This document shows positions 1-8,336 of a DNA stretch of 64,000 bases, piece after piece (the stretch's first letter is position 1; each line of letters begins with the position of its first letter). Origin of the DNA: Sinohyriopsis cumingii (taxonomy: Eukaryota; Mollusca; Bivalvia; Unionida; Unionidae); the NCBI GenBank assembly GCA_028554795.2, contig CM068830.1, positions 49,982,355 to 50,046,354 of the forward strand. Direction: 5' to 3'. The notes beneath the pieces were generated by a model. It made no database searches and was not told the origin of the DNA. It saw only the letters and a program-made list of their open reading frames with translations. A program made the position numbers and the translations under genes.

Positions 1-245
1 GTTTATAATGATGTCTAGCACTGGGACATGATGCCGCAGACATGTGGCATGATGTCCCACCCAGTCACATTATCCTGACACCGGGACGACCCGTCCTAAC
101 ACTAACCTCATAATGCTGAGCGCCAAGCGAGGCAGCTGTTAGTACCATTTTTGTAAGTCTTTGGTATGAATCGGCCGGGGAACGAACCCACGACCTCCCG
201 CATCCGAGGCGGACGCTCTAACCACTAGGTCACCGGAGCGGTTCT
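1..245 (-). mobile_element. tRNA-derived SINE (family B), copy 1
   Basis: Read on the minus strand the unit starts with a tRNA-like head. An A-box-like segment (TGACCTAGTGGTTAGAGCG) lies near 208-235 and a B-box-like segment (GTGGGTTCGTTCC) near 177-195, followed by a conserved body. A second diverged copy lies in the same orientation at 56034-56281, so this is a dispersed repeat and not a tRNA gene. The copy may continue beyond the left window edge. The family name is not assigned. Confidence 0.7.
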
Positions 246-2924
246 AAAGAAAAAAAAATTTTAAAAATTATGTAAGATATGTCTACGGGTTATTTTATAT
301 TGTCATGCTAAAATAGCACTGTGCATTTAAAACAATTTATCCGACCGTAGGTGAATAACCATTTGGGCAGCATTTTCAAAAATGCTTCTTATTTTGTGAA
401 AGTTAATTAATATTTTAAAAAAAATATATTACATTGATCCAAAATGAAAAGGAAAAATTGCAATGACTTTTCTCCCAGATCAAATTCGTTGTCAGAAGAC
501 GCGCAATTTTTCGTAACGGATTGGAATAAACGGCACTAATAAAATGAAACAAATTTATTATATGATTAATAAATAAAACGTTATAAATTAGACGTTAGTG
601 AAGCTTCTACCATACTATTTATATACATATTTGTTAATGTCTTTAAAAAAAATGTCATTAAAGTTTAACACATAAAACACTGTCTGTACCGTTACATGCA
701 ATGTATCTTGTTGATTTAAGAAATAACTTTTACTCACAAGATCCTTGACATGCAAGAATTTTACGTCTTTTTAAACGCCGCCATAATTGTGTTAATTCAC
801 TTTGTTCATTCTGTTAAAATTGAGAAAAAGTTATAAATTACGGCATTTTAAGTTTTTGTTTTAAATTTTGAAACATAAGTTCAAAATTGCCAAAAGGCAT
901 GTTAAGGTAGGTATGGAAAAATACTTGTTTGGAGATGCAAACGACGATTTAGTGATGACAAAAGATCTAATCATGGTCTGGAAGACTTTTGTCGAGAAGG
1001 ATATGCCTATGGCAAACCATTAGGGCCATATCGCAGAAATTCATATGTCTATGGCAAAGCATTAGGGCCATATCGCAGAAATTCACGATCTGGAGAAGAT
1101 ATTATTCAATCTCTCGTTCTATAATTATTAATAAGATACACAAAAAATATACATGATTTAGAAATTATGAATGATGTTGAGTTTGGCCGTGCTCGCATTC
1201 ATTACAGTTGTTTATCCATTGAAAAATTTCCTCATGACAGTCATTGACACAAATTTTAATAACCTGAAAATGTTATATAACCCCACTTTGTAATCTTAGG
1301 AAAGATAACATAGTTTCATTAAAGAAGGCTTAAGTTTTGTTTTTCTTTTCTAGAGATAAGCACTTTTGGAACTAAACCAAGAACTTGTTGCAGACAATAA
1401 CCACCAGATAATAACATGGCGACACATGTAATGTGCTGTCAGATTATTTAAACATTTGCTACAAAACCATGGACTTTCTGAAAGTTTAACAACGAGCCCG
1501 GAGTCCATGGAATGAATTTTAAATTTATTCCCGTAAAATGGTCATATTGGGTTCTTGTACGGGTACATCTATCCCTTCCAAAATAAACATTTAAATTTGA
1601 GAAATTTGTGAGTAAAGTATTAAAAAAGAGATCCTTTGCTCCTTTTGCTCGCTAAACATTCCACAAAAATCACTTTCAATGTATTGATAGCTAAAGAGCA
1701 ATTTTAGTCGATACATTTTAAAGGACAAACCTATGTGGTTCCAAGATTCTTAGCTGTCGGTGAGCATTTTAAACCATATTTGAAATTATATTATATCTTA
1801 TTGAGTTCAATTTACGATGAAAACAAGTAATGGTTCGCAGTTAAGAATACATAATACCACCGCATTCCATTTGTCAAGTTTTAATTTTCTTTAAATTAAG
1901 CTATAATAAATCGCATTTAAAATATAAACTTTATTCAATGTAGGATATGTAACTGTTCTGGGATGAATAATGTCGCGATCAAGAAACGAGATTTTTTGTG
2001 TGCGCTAAACATTCAACAAAAAAAAAAGGTTTTGATCGATAAAGAACAATTTCACTTACTCCATTTCAATTGACAAAACTTACTCTTATGAATGCAATCT
2101 ACGACGAATACATTAAACAATATCACTGTTTTTCATTCAGCAAGTTTTCTTTTGCTTAAAACTGCGTTCAGCTAAACGGAAATCCGTGGACCGCATTTCA
2201 AAGACATGTTAAATGTAGGATACTAATCTTAGGGTATAATCAAAAGAGGGGTCTCTAAATAGACGATACACTCTTGTTAGATACAAGTACGTCCCCATGA
2301 CAAGTTCTACTCTGTGGGACATTGAAATACCGTGACTTATTGTTGTCAGTGTATTCGCTCTGTTTGTACCGTGCTACTCGTTTTAAAAGTTCGTGCTATA
2401 TCTGAACGGCAAGAATTACTAAAATAAGTTTTTCTCCCTGATTTGCTTTCACATTTCGAATACATACTCTCAAAGTAAGTTCTTCAATTTCTGACATACG
2501 ACAACTCTTGTAGATCTAGAAATTGCTTAAATTAGCACCGTAGTCATTTTGTAAGCTGCGAGCACTGAACCCTTAGTTTTTCCTGCTTTTTTTCCTATAT
2601 TAAATAGATCCGGCCTTTGTACATGCTCATCTGAGCAATGCTTTCATAGTAGGAAATACCGTTTTTTCCCCAATAGGACTGACTCCGACATAGTTACATT
2701 ATAATCTACGGAGCTGCATATTTAGCGCACGCAAATTAACACTGTAACATTTGTGTGGAGTATGTCAGTTTATAAATTATATAGAACCTGGTCTAGACAA
2801 AAGGTTGTAAGAAAATAGGCTGTTCTTGTTATTATTTTTCTCAGTATCGTCGCAAACGAATAAAACTGACCTCATTACTGGGGAGCATTTAATAAGTTGG
2901 TGTTTCTGTTAAACTGTAATCTTT
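246..2924. other. AT-rich non-coding stretch, no gene recognised
   Basis: I see no long reading frame here. Two items stand out. One is a 42-bp perfect-length tandem duplication at 1001-1084 inside a stop-free frame (906-1124, plus strand). The other is a pair of weakly similar segments near 1600-1800 and 1960-2130, both containing GCTAAACATTC followed by similar AT-rich sequence, which may be an old tandem duplication. Confidence 0.5.
906..1124 (+). other. Short stop-free frame with repeated peptide, possible exon
   Basis: Between an upstream TAA (903-905) and a TAA at 1122-1124 one frame stays open for 72 codons. It lacks a useful ATG. Its distal half encodes two near-identical 14-residue units differing at two positions, each ending in an RRNS-type segment and each containing YGK and GPYRR. 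A peptide repeat with dibasic (RR) boundaries is the layout of a neuropeptide precursor exon, but I recognise no family. It could equally be a chance open frame over a tandem duplication. Confidence 0.2.
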
Positions 2925-3169
2925 CCGCTATCCAAAACAGAGAGAATGTCATTAACTACTTTTAGAACAGTAGTTTCAGTCCTGTGGCAAGGGCGATATG
3001 CAGATTGTACATACTTAAAAAAGACTGTTTGAATTCAGATAAGATACAAGCTGGGATAGAACAACCTTTTCTAAGATTTTTATATGAATGGGTGATTAGA
3101 AACTGGGTGGTAGTTCTTTAAATCGTTATGGTTTTGTTTTGGTTTCTTCAGCAAAGGCTTTACAACGGC
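2925..3169 (-). pseudogene. CR1/L2-like LINE reverse transcriptase, 3' part left of the Polinton
   Basis: Conceptual translation of the minus strand gives LINE reverse-transcriptase segments with several frame changes. They include AVVKPLLKKP, then a DLKNY(H)PVSN motif, then a KILEKVV-type helix, and in another frame QSAYRPCHRTETT. These are conserved N-terminal RT blocks of CR1/L2-type LINEs. Similarity stops near 2925, so the copy is truncated. The upstream half of the same LINE continues at 23372, on the far side of the Polinton. The decay (stops and frameshifts) shows this LINE is much older than the insertion. Confidence 0.75.
3164..3169. repeat. Polinton target-site duplication, left copy
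   Basis: AACGGC immediately precedes the element and is repeated exactly at 23372-23377. Six base pairs is the duplication length typical of Maverick/Polinton integration. Confidence 0.93.
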
Positions 3170-3533
3170 AGTAGTTAAGGGGGGTACTTTACGGACAATG
3201 GGAATTAGCATTACAGACCCCCCCTGGGTTAGATTACGGACAATGGAAATTTAACATGGCGAAAAATCGTGGGTCAGATTACGGACAAGGGGAATTAACA
3301 TGGCGATAAATTGTGGGTCACTCTACGGACAAGGGGAATTTAACATGGCGATAAATCGTGGGTCACTCTACGGACAAGGGGAATTTAACATGGGGAATAG
3401 TTTGGGCTTGTTTAGGGACAAGGGGAATGGAACATGGGATTTTTTTTAAAAAAAAAAATTTTAAAAAAGGGGTAGGCAATTCAAAGACTATCTCTTTTCG
3501 AGAAATATGGCTGGCCCTGAAAAGGGCCTTTGG
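3170..3533. repeat. Left terminal inverted repeat of Polinton (364 bp)
   Basis: The segment matches the reverse complement of 23007-23371. The only differences I see are one substitution (GATTACGGACA here, GATTATGGACA in the other copy) and an 11 versus 12 A-run. The outer part carries five to six ~45-bp tandem repeats (about 3186-3445), each with GGACAAGGGGAATTTAACATG-like cores. The inner end carries a histone-type stem-loop and its downstream element. Confidence 0.95.
3488..3533 (-). terminator. Histone-type 3' stem-loop and HDE of the left-most gene
   Basis: On the minus strand the order is CCCAAA, stem-loop GGCCCTTTTCAGGGCC (3513-3528), AGCCA, then a purine-rich CGAAAAGAGATAG (about 3488-3500). 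This matches the layout of replication-dependent histone mRNA ends: a 6-bp stem with a 4-nt TTTC loop, an ACCCA-like flank, and an HDE about 14 nt downstream that pairs with U7 snRNA. The stem-loop begins 17 nt after the stop of the 3545-3931 gene and lies inside the TIR. Confidence 0.75.
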
Positions 3534-3544
3534 GTTTTCTTCTT

Positions 3545-3931
3545 CTAATTTCTTCTTTTCCTCCACCAAGTTCTTATTTTATCTCCTACACTCTTCTTCT
3601 CTTTCTTTTTTTTCTTCTCCTCCTCTTCTTTCTTCTTCTCTTCCTCCTCTTCTTTCTTCCTCTTTTCATTTTCTTCTTCTTTTTCAATTTTTTCGTTCCA
3701 ATTGCGTATTCTTATTCTTTCCTCTTCATCCTCCTTCTCCTCCTTGATCTCTTTCATGACACCACTAATCTTGTCCTTTGCTTTCCTTAAGTTATTAATT
3801 TCCATCTTCACACGATGGGGACTATAGGAATAATGGTCTTCAACCAGTCTTAATAGCATCTGTTCCATTATTCCTAAGTTGTCTAAAACGTCTTGCAAGG
3901 TTTGTATTTTGTCGATTTGGTTTGACGCCAT
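3545..3931 (-). CDS. Coiled-coil protein with Glu/Lys-rich tail, Polinton left-arm gene A
   Basis: The gene encodes 128 residues from an ATG at 3929-3931. Residues 1-60 form a plausible amphipathic helical domain (IQTLQDVLDNL, then MEQMLLRLVEDH). Residues 61-115 are almost only E, K and R, predicted as a long charged helix, and the C-terminus is basic (WWRKRRN). No family is recognised. It is the outermost gene on the left and is transcribed toward the terminus. The TATA-like TATAAT (3981-3986) sits in a promoter module shared with the next two genes, and a histone-type stem-loop follows the stop by 17 nt. By layout it is related to genes B and C, although the protein sequences are barely alignable. 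Confidence 0.7.
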   Translation of the reverse strand: MASNQIDKIQTLQDVLDNLGIMEQMLLRLVEDHYSYSPHRVKMEINNLRKAKDKISGVMKEIKEEKEDEEERIRIRNWNEKIEKEEENEKRKKEEEEEKKKEEEEKKKKKEKKSVGDKIRTWWRKRRN

Positions 3932-3975
3932 CTTCTTTTTATTCTTTGCAGAATGGTTTGAACGACGAACACTGT

Positions 3976-4018
3976 GGGTTATTATAGTGAAAGCGCGGAC
4001 GTGATGGAAAACATCCCC
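3976..4018 (-). promoter_or_regulatory. Shared promoter module, gene A
   Basis: Minus-strand order is GGGGATGTTTTCC, ATCACGTCC, GCGCTTTCAC, TATAATAACC. Near-identical modules lie upstream of gene B (4781-4821) and gene C (5633-5676). A second copy of the distal part, without a TATA box, lies at 4066-4090. The TATA to ATG distance is about 50 nt, which fits a normal TATA promoter with a short leader. Confidence 0.65.
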
Positions 4019-4300
4019 CTAAAAAACATAAAATGGATCTTACCTAGATCATGACCCAACAACTCGCGAACGTGAAGGAAAACATCCCCACTTTTCTCAT
4101 TTCATATAATATAACCCTAACTATACTCTCCACATACGCTAAGAAACAATAAAGAAACCCATAATCTACTATTCACACAAACTTACTTTATTAGTTACTA
4201 ACACAAACACAAACACACAATCACATACACTTCCACTATTAATAAAGAGTTAGTGTTTATTTTCACACTACTCTACCTACACACATTGGCAAATCGATCG

Positions 4301-4346
4301 TTATTTCTTTTCTAGAGTATTGGGTAGCCCTGAAAAGGGCTGTTTT
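4301..4346 (-). terminator. Histone-type 3' stem-loop and HDE, gene B
   Basis: Minus strand: stem-loop AGCCCTTTTCAGGGCT (4326-4341), then ACCCA, then TACTCTAG, then AAAAGAAATAA. The flank is the canonical histone ACCCA and the HDE spacing is about 14 nt. The closing pair is A-T in place of G-C. A further-downstream AATAAA (in AAAATAAACAC, about 4250-4262) could act as a backup poly(A) signal, as seen in some invertebrate histone genes. Confidence 0.75.
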
Positions 4347-4370
4347 GTTTGGAACTTCATGGACACCTGG

Positions 4371-4730
4371 TTAATGGTGGCACCTTCCAGGCCTGGCGCC
4401 ACATACACATCTTATCCCCCAGTTACTTTTTACCTTTTGGGGGGAGAGAGCAGAGGCAGGATATGTCGCTTCAGAATCCCAATTTTCGCTCTCTGGGATT
4501 TTGAAATTTCTTCTCTCCTTTTCCTCCTCCTCTTCTTTGTTTCTTCTTTCCTCTTTATATCTTCTTTCTTCTTCTTTATATCTTCTCTCCTCCTCTTCTT
4601 TGTTTCTTCTTTCCTCCTCTCTTATCCTTCCCTCCTCGACAATGGCTTCCGCGGCCAGTTCATTTAATATGCGCCTGGCATATTCCAGATGCACATGAAG
4701 CTCCAACAGTTTCTCAAGTCTCGTGTTCAT
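4371..4730 (-). CDS. Coiled-coil protein with EERR repeats, Polinton left-arm gene B
   Basis: The gene encodes 119 residues from the ATG at 4728-4730; an in-frame TTG further upstream is not needed. Residues 1-35 are a leucine-rich amphipathic helix (LEKLLELHVHLEYARRIL), followed by about 45 residues of repeated EEERRYK/EERRNK units, then a less biased C-terminal part with CVCG. No known family. It sits between genes A and C with the same promoter module 50 nt upstream and a histone-type stem-loop 30 nt after the stop. The charged repeat suggests a long solvent-exposed helix. Function unknown. Confidence 0.65.
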   Translation of the reverse strand: MNTRLEKLLELHVHLEYARRILNELAAEAIVEEGRIREEERRNKEEEERRYKEEERRYKEERRNKEEEEEKERRNFKIPESENWDSEATYPASALSPQKVKSNWGIRCVCGARPGRCHH

Positions 4731-4780
4731 TTTTCGGTGTTGATCAATCAACAAGGGTAGCTGGACTGCCGAACGAGTTT

Positions 4781-4821
4781 CAATTTATACTGAAAGCGCG
4801 GACGTGAAGGAAAACATCCCC
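4781..4821 (-). promoter_or_regulatory. Shared promoter module, gene B
   Basis: Minus-strand GGGGATGTTTTCCTTCACG followed by TCCGCGCTTTCA and the TATA box GTATAAATTG. It is about 50 nt upstream of the gene B ATG and nearly identical to the modules of genes A and C. A degenerate second copy of the distal half is at about 4872-4900. Confidence 0.65.
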
Positions 4822-5156
4822 TAATAACATAAAATTCATCTTACCTAGATCATGGCCAAAAAAAAACAACAACGCGCGGACCTAAAAGAAACACTCACTC
4901 ACTTTTTATGCTACCCATCACTATTTTAAAATTTTTTTATAAATCACTTCAATAGACTATCCACATACTCAAAGCAATTCAATCTAACTCCAAATATGCA
5001 CCTCAAACACTAAGAAAAGATATCATTTTAATCTACTATCCACACCAACTTACTTTAGCACTTACAAACACACAAACACATACACTCTCACTATCAATAA
5101 AGAGTTAGTGTTTATTTTCACACTACTCTACCTACACACATTGGCAAATCGATCGT

Positions 5157-5201
5157 TATTTCTTTTCTAGAGTATTGGGTAGCCCTGAAAAGGGCTTTTT
5201 T
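5157..5201 (-). terminator. Histone-type 3' stem-loop and HDE, gene C
   Basis: Minus strand: stem-loop AGCCCTTTTCAGGGCT (5181-5196), ACCCA, short spacer, then AAAAGAAATAACG. About 100 bp around it (5095-5200) is nearly identical to 4240-4345 behind gene B, so the 3' module was copied with the cassette. It starts 27 nt after the gene C stop. Confidence 0.75.
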
Positions 5202-5222
5202 TGTTTGCTATGGCATTCTTTT

Positions 5223-5582
5223 TTAGTTTCTAAGAATGCGATGTCCTCTGAGGATAGACTTTCTGGCGATAGGTCTGCTTCTTCGGAAAGAGAAGAAGAA
5301 CTCTTTGGTGTCGATACGACAATCGACAAAGCCTCTGTCAGCTTCAGGTTGTTGCTGCTGTTGCTGTTGTTGCTGCTGTTGCTGCTGTCTCTGAAGTCTG
5401 TACTTCTCCGTCCATTCTTCTTTTTCCCTGTTCACTTCTTCTCTGAAGAGCTCTTCTATCAGGTCTTCAGTGATTTTTAACATTCTCACATTCTCTATTT
5501 CTTCTGGCTTCGGTGTCAGACTGTGTCTGACCCTATGCAAATTCACGTAGGCTTCGTTGAGCTTAGCTAGTTTGGAGCACAT
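5223..5582 (-). CDS. Helical protein with polyglutamine run, Polinton left-arm gene C
   Basis: The gene encodes 119 residues from the ATG at 5580-5582; the longer open frame to 5696 lacks an ATG and would overlap the promoter. The N-terminal 65 residues look helical (LAKLNEAYVNLHRVRHSL, then LKITEDLIEELFREEV). A run of about 13 glutamines follows, encoded by a mixed CAG/CAA repeat at about 5353-5393, then a basic tail rich in R and S. No family recognised. Promoter module and stem-loop match those of genes A and B, so the three form a tandem cassette array with diverged coding parts. Confidence 0.65.
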   Translation of the reverse strand: MCSKLAKLNEAYVNLHRVRHSLTPKPEEIENVRMLKITEDLIEELFREEVNREKEEWTEKYRLQRQQQQQQQQQQQQQPEADRGFVDCRIDTKEFFFSFRRSRPIARKSILRGHRILRN

Positions 5583-5632
5583 CTTCTTAGGAGGATGAGT
5601 CGACAATGGATGGCTAGACTGGAAACAACCCC

Positions 5633-5676
5633 GGTTATTATAGTGAAAGCGCGGACGTGAAGGAAAACATCCCCCA
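5633..5676 (-). promoter_or_regulatory. Shared promoter module, gene C
   Basis: Minus strand GGGGATGTTTTCCTTCACG, TCCGCGCTTTCACTATAATA, ACC. It is almost base-for-base the gene A module, and its TATA (CTATAATA) lies about 50 nt before the ATG. Confidence 0.65.
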
Positions 5677-5819
5677 CACGGTTTTTTGAGCCGCAACGTT
5701 CAATGAGTGTCATGAGAGGGATAGTAAGAAATGAAAGAGCATCAATTCAACATTCTATAAGAATTAACAAGCTATAAGCTAAACAAAAGACAAAAGCATT
5801 TTTTCAAAACACAACATTT

Positions 5820-5825
5820 TTTATT
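5820..5825 (-). terminator. Poly(A) signal AATAAA after the protease gene
   Basis: TTTATT on the plus strand, read as AATAAA on the minus strand, about 110 nt after the protease stop. No histone-type stem-loop is found between the protease stop and this site, unlike in the cassettes to its left. Confidence 0.55.
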
Positions 5826-5936
5826 CAAAAATCACTTAACACTAAACAACAACTCTAACATTTTTAACAATAATCCAACACTATAACATCAAACAATTTT
5901 TTTCAAATCACAAACATTTTTTTCTCAATTAACCAT

Positions 5937-6497
5937 CTACTTTAAACAGGGCTGACAACGTTGTGAATGAAATTGTGATTTCCACTGTTGGAAATCATTA
6001 GGCCATTGATGGACACTACGTTTCCTAGCTTGAGACAAAAGATAAGCATAATGGTCACAAAACCATCGATCTACTTTCACATCGTTTCTAGCAGAAGAAC
6101 GAGGATCAAAATGAGTCACTAAATGTTCTAAGGAATAGCCCAGGCTGCGATGATGCAGAAAATACACACAATATTGTCCGCACACCAAGGAATCTGTGCC
6201 TTGTAATTTCACATTATTGAATCGGGTGGTTTGAGCATTTCTTCTCATAAAGTCGATGATATCGTCTTCCAAAGGGGGCAATCCATACGAATCGAAATAT
6301 TCCACACATCCTTCTTGAGGAAAGTAGACGGCTACCCAGTGGGTTCCTGGGAGATGACTGTCGTCCGTGTTGATCACGTAAGCTTGATGGTCTTTAGGTT
6401 TGCGATGAGGGAGTTCATCTTTAGCACAGACGACGGGATTCCAAGAAGACGTATACGAACTGTGGTTCAAAAGGTAATAAAGTTCCCAGGTATCCAT
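5937..6497 (-). CDS. PRO: Adenain-like cysteine protease (PRO)
   Basis: A 186-aa Polinton maturation protease, close to the length of adenovirus adenain (about 200 aa). The catalytic set is visible in the family order: His53 in GTHWVAVYF, Asp69 in FDSYGL, Gln99 in LQGTDS and Cys106 in VCGQYC. In adenovirus and Polintons this Ulp1/C5-type enzyme is expected to cleave capsid and core precursors during virion maturation. It lies at the end of the capsid gene block, with the next gene ending 20 nt upstream of its ATG. The ATG at 6495-6497 gives the usual start (MDTWELYYLL) directly before the conserved LP-containing segment. The active-site residues look intact. Confidence 0.93.
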   Translation of the reverse strand: MDTWELYYLLNHSSYTSSWNPVVCAKDELPHRKPKDHQAYVINTDDSHLPGTHWVAVYFPQEGCVEYFDSYGLPPLEDDIIDFMRRNAQTTRFNNVKLQGTDSLVCGQYCVYFLHHRSLGYSLEHLVTHFDPRSSARNDVKVDRWFCDHYAYLLSQARKRSVHQWPNDFQQWKSQFHSQRCQPCLK

Positions 6498-6516
6498 TGT
6501 TTTGTGGTCTTCTTCT

Positions 6517-7002
6517 TCACAGGTAATAATACGTCGTCAATTCGATCCTGACTTTTTGCTTGAAAATGTCTGAGGAATAAACGGTTATTCGTTCTGTTTC
6601 CTCACTCTGATTCAGGAGAGCTTCGATACGATGGATCTCTTGAGTGGTTAATGGTGGACAAGAATGTTCACGCAAGTCTTTATACCACTGGTGCAACACG
6701 TCTTTGTTCGAGATGAGACTCCAAGCTTCGTCCAGATACTCGTCCAATTTTTCTTCTTGACTCAACATCAGGCATTTATCGTGTTGAATTTGACTGGGAT
6801 GATCGTTTTGACATCCATAACAATTTTTCTTGATCAATTCCGTCATTTTGTCGACCAAGTGTTTGGCAAAACAGGAGACTAAATGGGCTTCTTGTTCTGG
6901 CCATCTCGATTTCATCATGATCACTTCTTCTTTTTCTACGGTCTCCTTACATTCCATCTCCAAAGTTTCTCCACTAGGTAAAGAGAGATAACAGTTTTCC
7001 AT
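6517..7002 (-). CDS. Conserved small Polinton protein with putative zinc site
   Basis: A 161-aa protein from the ATG at 7000-7002. It contains a compact Cys/His cluster (C61, C64, H68, H74, C77; CYGCQNDHPSQ, then QHDKCL) that could bind one zinc ion. The flanking sequence is helical and acidic (LSQEEKLDEYLDEAW). Proteins with this CxxC-HPSQ-H-C arrangement recur next to capsid and protease genes of Polintons, as far as I recall, but have no assigned function. It lies between the major capsid protein and the protease in the same orientation with short gaps, suggesting a late or virion role (inference). Confidence 0.75.
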   Translation of the reverse strand: MENCYLSLPSGETLEMECKETVEKEEVIMMKSRWPEQEAHLVSCFAKHLVDKMTELIKKNCYGCQNDHPSQIQHDKCLMLSQEEKLDEYLDEAWSLISNKDVLHQWYKDLREHSCPPLTTQEIHRIEALLNQSEETERITVYSSDIFKQKVRIELTTYYYL

Positions 7003-7045
7003 GGTTTCTAGTAATCTAGGATGACTTCTCTCAAACTGTTGATTT

Positions 7046-8323
7046 CTATCGTATTATCAAATTTGCATATAGGATGACGTTCACTGTCGCTGGCAGAGGA
7101 TCTGCAAACTGAAGTTCCACACGAATCTGGCCAGATTTTATAGGGTGGAAATGTCCCTCGTCGCTGCCTTGGTCTGGAGTAAAATCGAAAGCCCACAAAG
7201 CATAACCTCCTGCGTAATCGTCGTACGTAATGCCGTGACTGGTGTTGGTTCCTAACTGTCCGGTGGCTTCGTACAGGGACAAGTACGATCTCAAGTAATT
7301 CTTCTTTGTGGGATCAAAGTCGGGTTCGAAAGGTCGGGTACACAAGGTCTTGCCATCGCGACTGACTTCGATTTTCTTCACGTCGAAGTGATGAAAGTTG
7401 AAAGGATTTTCAAGGAAGGCTCCGTTGAAGGCTGAATTCGAGACCATACCAAGGATTAAACGTTTGGGTAACTGTCCTTGGAACAGATGATCTTCGATCA
7501 TGGATCGCTGTCCAGTGGGAATGGTGAAGGTTTTCACTTCCACGCGTCGTATGGGATACTTGGCGGTCGTTCTGCTCAACGTCTGACTGATGTCGTTTCC
7601 CACTTTAGGTAACACTTCCACACGGCGTACGTAGAGTCTGGCTTCCTCGATTTTGCTTTTAGGATTGCCAGTCTTAGTAGCATCAGCATCAGCCAACAAA
7701 TGGAAAGCGGCACTGCTGCGATTCAGTCTCAAGCGGATATTGACCCCGTTCAGCAAATATTTCTCTTGCAACCACATGTCCAAATGCAAACGATCCATCA
7801 GTTCTAAACTCTTTCCACCTAGGATTTTCTTTTGTCTTTCCTCAAAGCCGTCATTGTCTTTTTTTAATGTGTTAAACTCATTTGCGTCGTCAGGTTCCCA
7901 CAGCACACAGGCATTGAGATGAGTATCCTTGGCATCTATTCCGTACGTCAAGAGATTTTCCAGGTAGGCACGGTAAGGGTAAGTATCCATGCTGCTGCTA
8001 ACCAGTTTGTTGTTCAAGTACAAGTCCACTGAGCTGAACAAGGAATGCATGAAATTGTTGACGGGAGCTATATTCTCAGTGTCTTCTACTGCACCATTAT
8101 CCTTATCTAGAACTTTGACTTTCAGGTACAAGTAACTGCTATTCAGATCGATGTAATCTTCGGGTTGTCCTTTGATTTCAAACTCGATGGGAGCGGAATC
8201 GGTCAGTGAGGAGACGGGATGAAATTCCACCCATTGGGATTCTTGCATCGTCATCATGGTGGGGGGCATGGCAAACAGATCCAGTTCCGTCTTGGAACAA
8301 GCGCAAGACTCTCGGTGCATCAT
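7046..8323 (-). CDS. MCP: Major capsid protein, double jelly-roll (MCP)
   Basis: A 425-aa protein of the group often annotated as F54H12.2-like, identified in published work as the Polinton double-jelly-roll major capsid protein. Recognisable blocks: the N-terminal DSAPIEFEIKG and YIDLNSSYLYLKVKV strands, the conserved NNFMHSLFSSVDLYLNNKLV and TYPYRAYLENLLTYG around residues 90-130, and C-terminal strands ending in VNVILYANLIIR. Adjacent ATG codons at 8321-8323 and 8318-8320 both fit. Trimers would form the capsomers of an icosahedral shell. It lies 13 nt after the small basic protein gene. The frame is intact with no internal stops. Confidence 0.93.
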   Translation of the reverse strand: MMHRESCACSKTELDLFAMPPTMMTMQESQWVEFHPVSSLTDSAPIEFEIKGQPEDYIDLNSSYLYLKVKVLDKDNGAVEDTENIAPVNNFMHSLFSSVDLYLNNKLVSSSMDTYPYRAYLENLLTYGIDAKDTHLNACVLWEPDDANEFNTLKKDNDGFEERQKKILGGKSLELMDRLHLDMWLQEKYLLNGVNIRLRLNRSSAAFHLLADADATKTGNPKSKIEEARLYVRRVEVLPKVGNDISQTLSRTTAKYPIRRVEVKTFTIPTGQRSMIEDHLFQGQLPKRLILGMVSNSAFNGAFLENPFNFHHFDVKKIEVSRDGKTLCTRPFEPDFDPTKKNYLRSYLSLYEATGQLGTNTSHGITYDDYAGGYALWAFDFTPDQGSDEGHFHPIKSGQIRVELQFADPLPATVNVILYANLIIR

Positions 8324-8336
8324 TTTTTTCTGTGTT

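Noticed and set aside
3358-3790. Two plus-strand frames (129 and 86 aa) rich in Ser, Phe and Leu
   Set aside because: They are the opposite strand of the TIR and of the Glu/Lys-rich gene A; the composition is the antisense of GAA/AAG repeats and one starts at GTG.
3976-5676. E2F sites in the shared promoter module
   Set aside because: GCGCTTTC has the T-run on the wrong side of GCGC compared with the E2F consensus TTTSSCGC.
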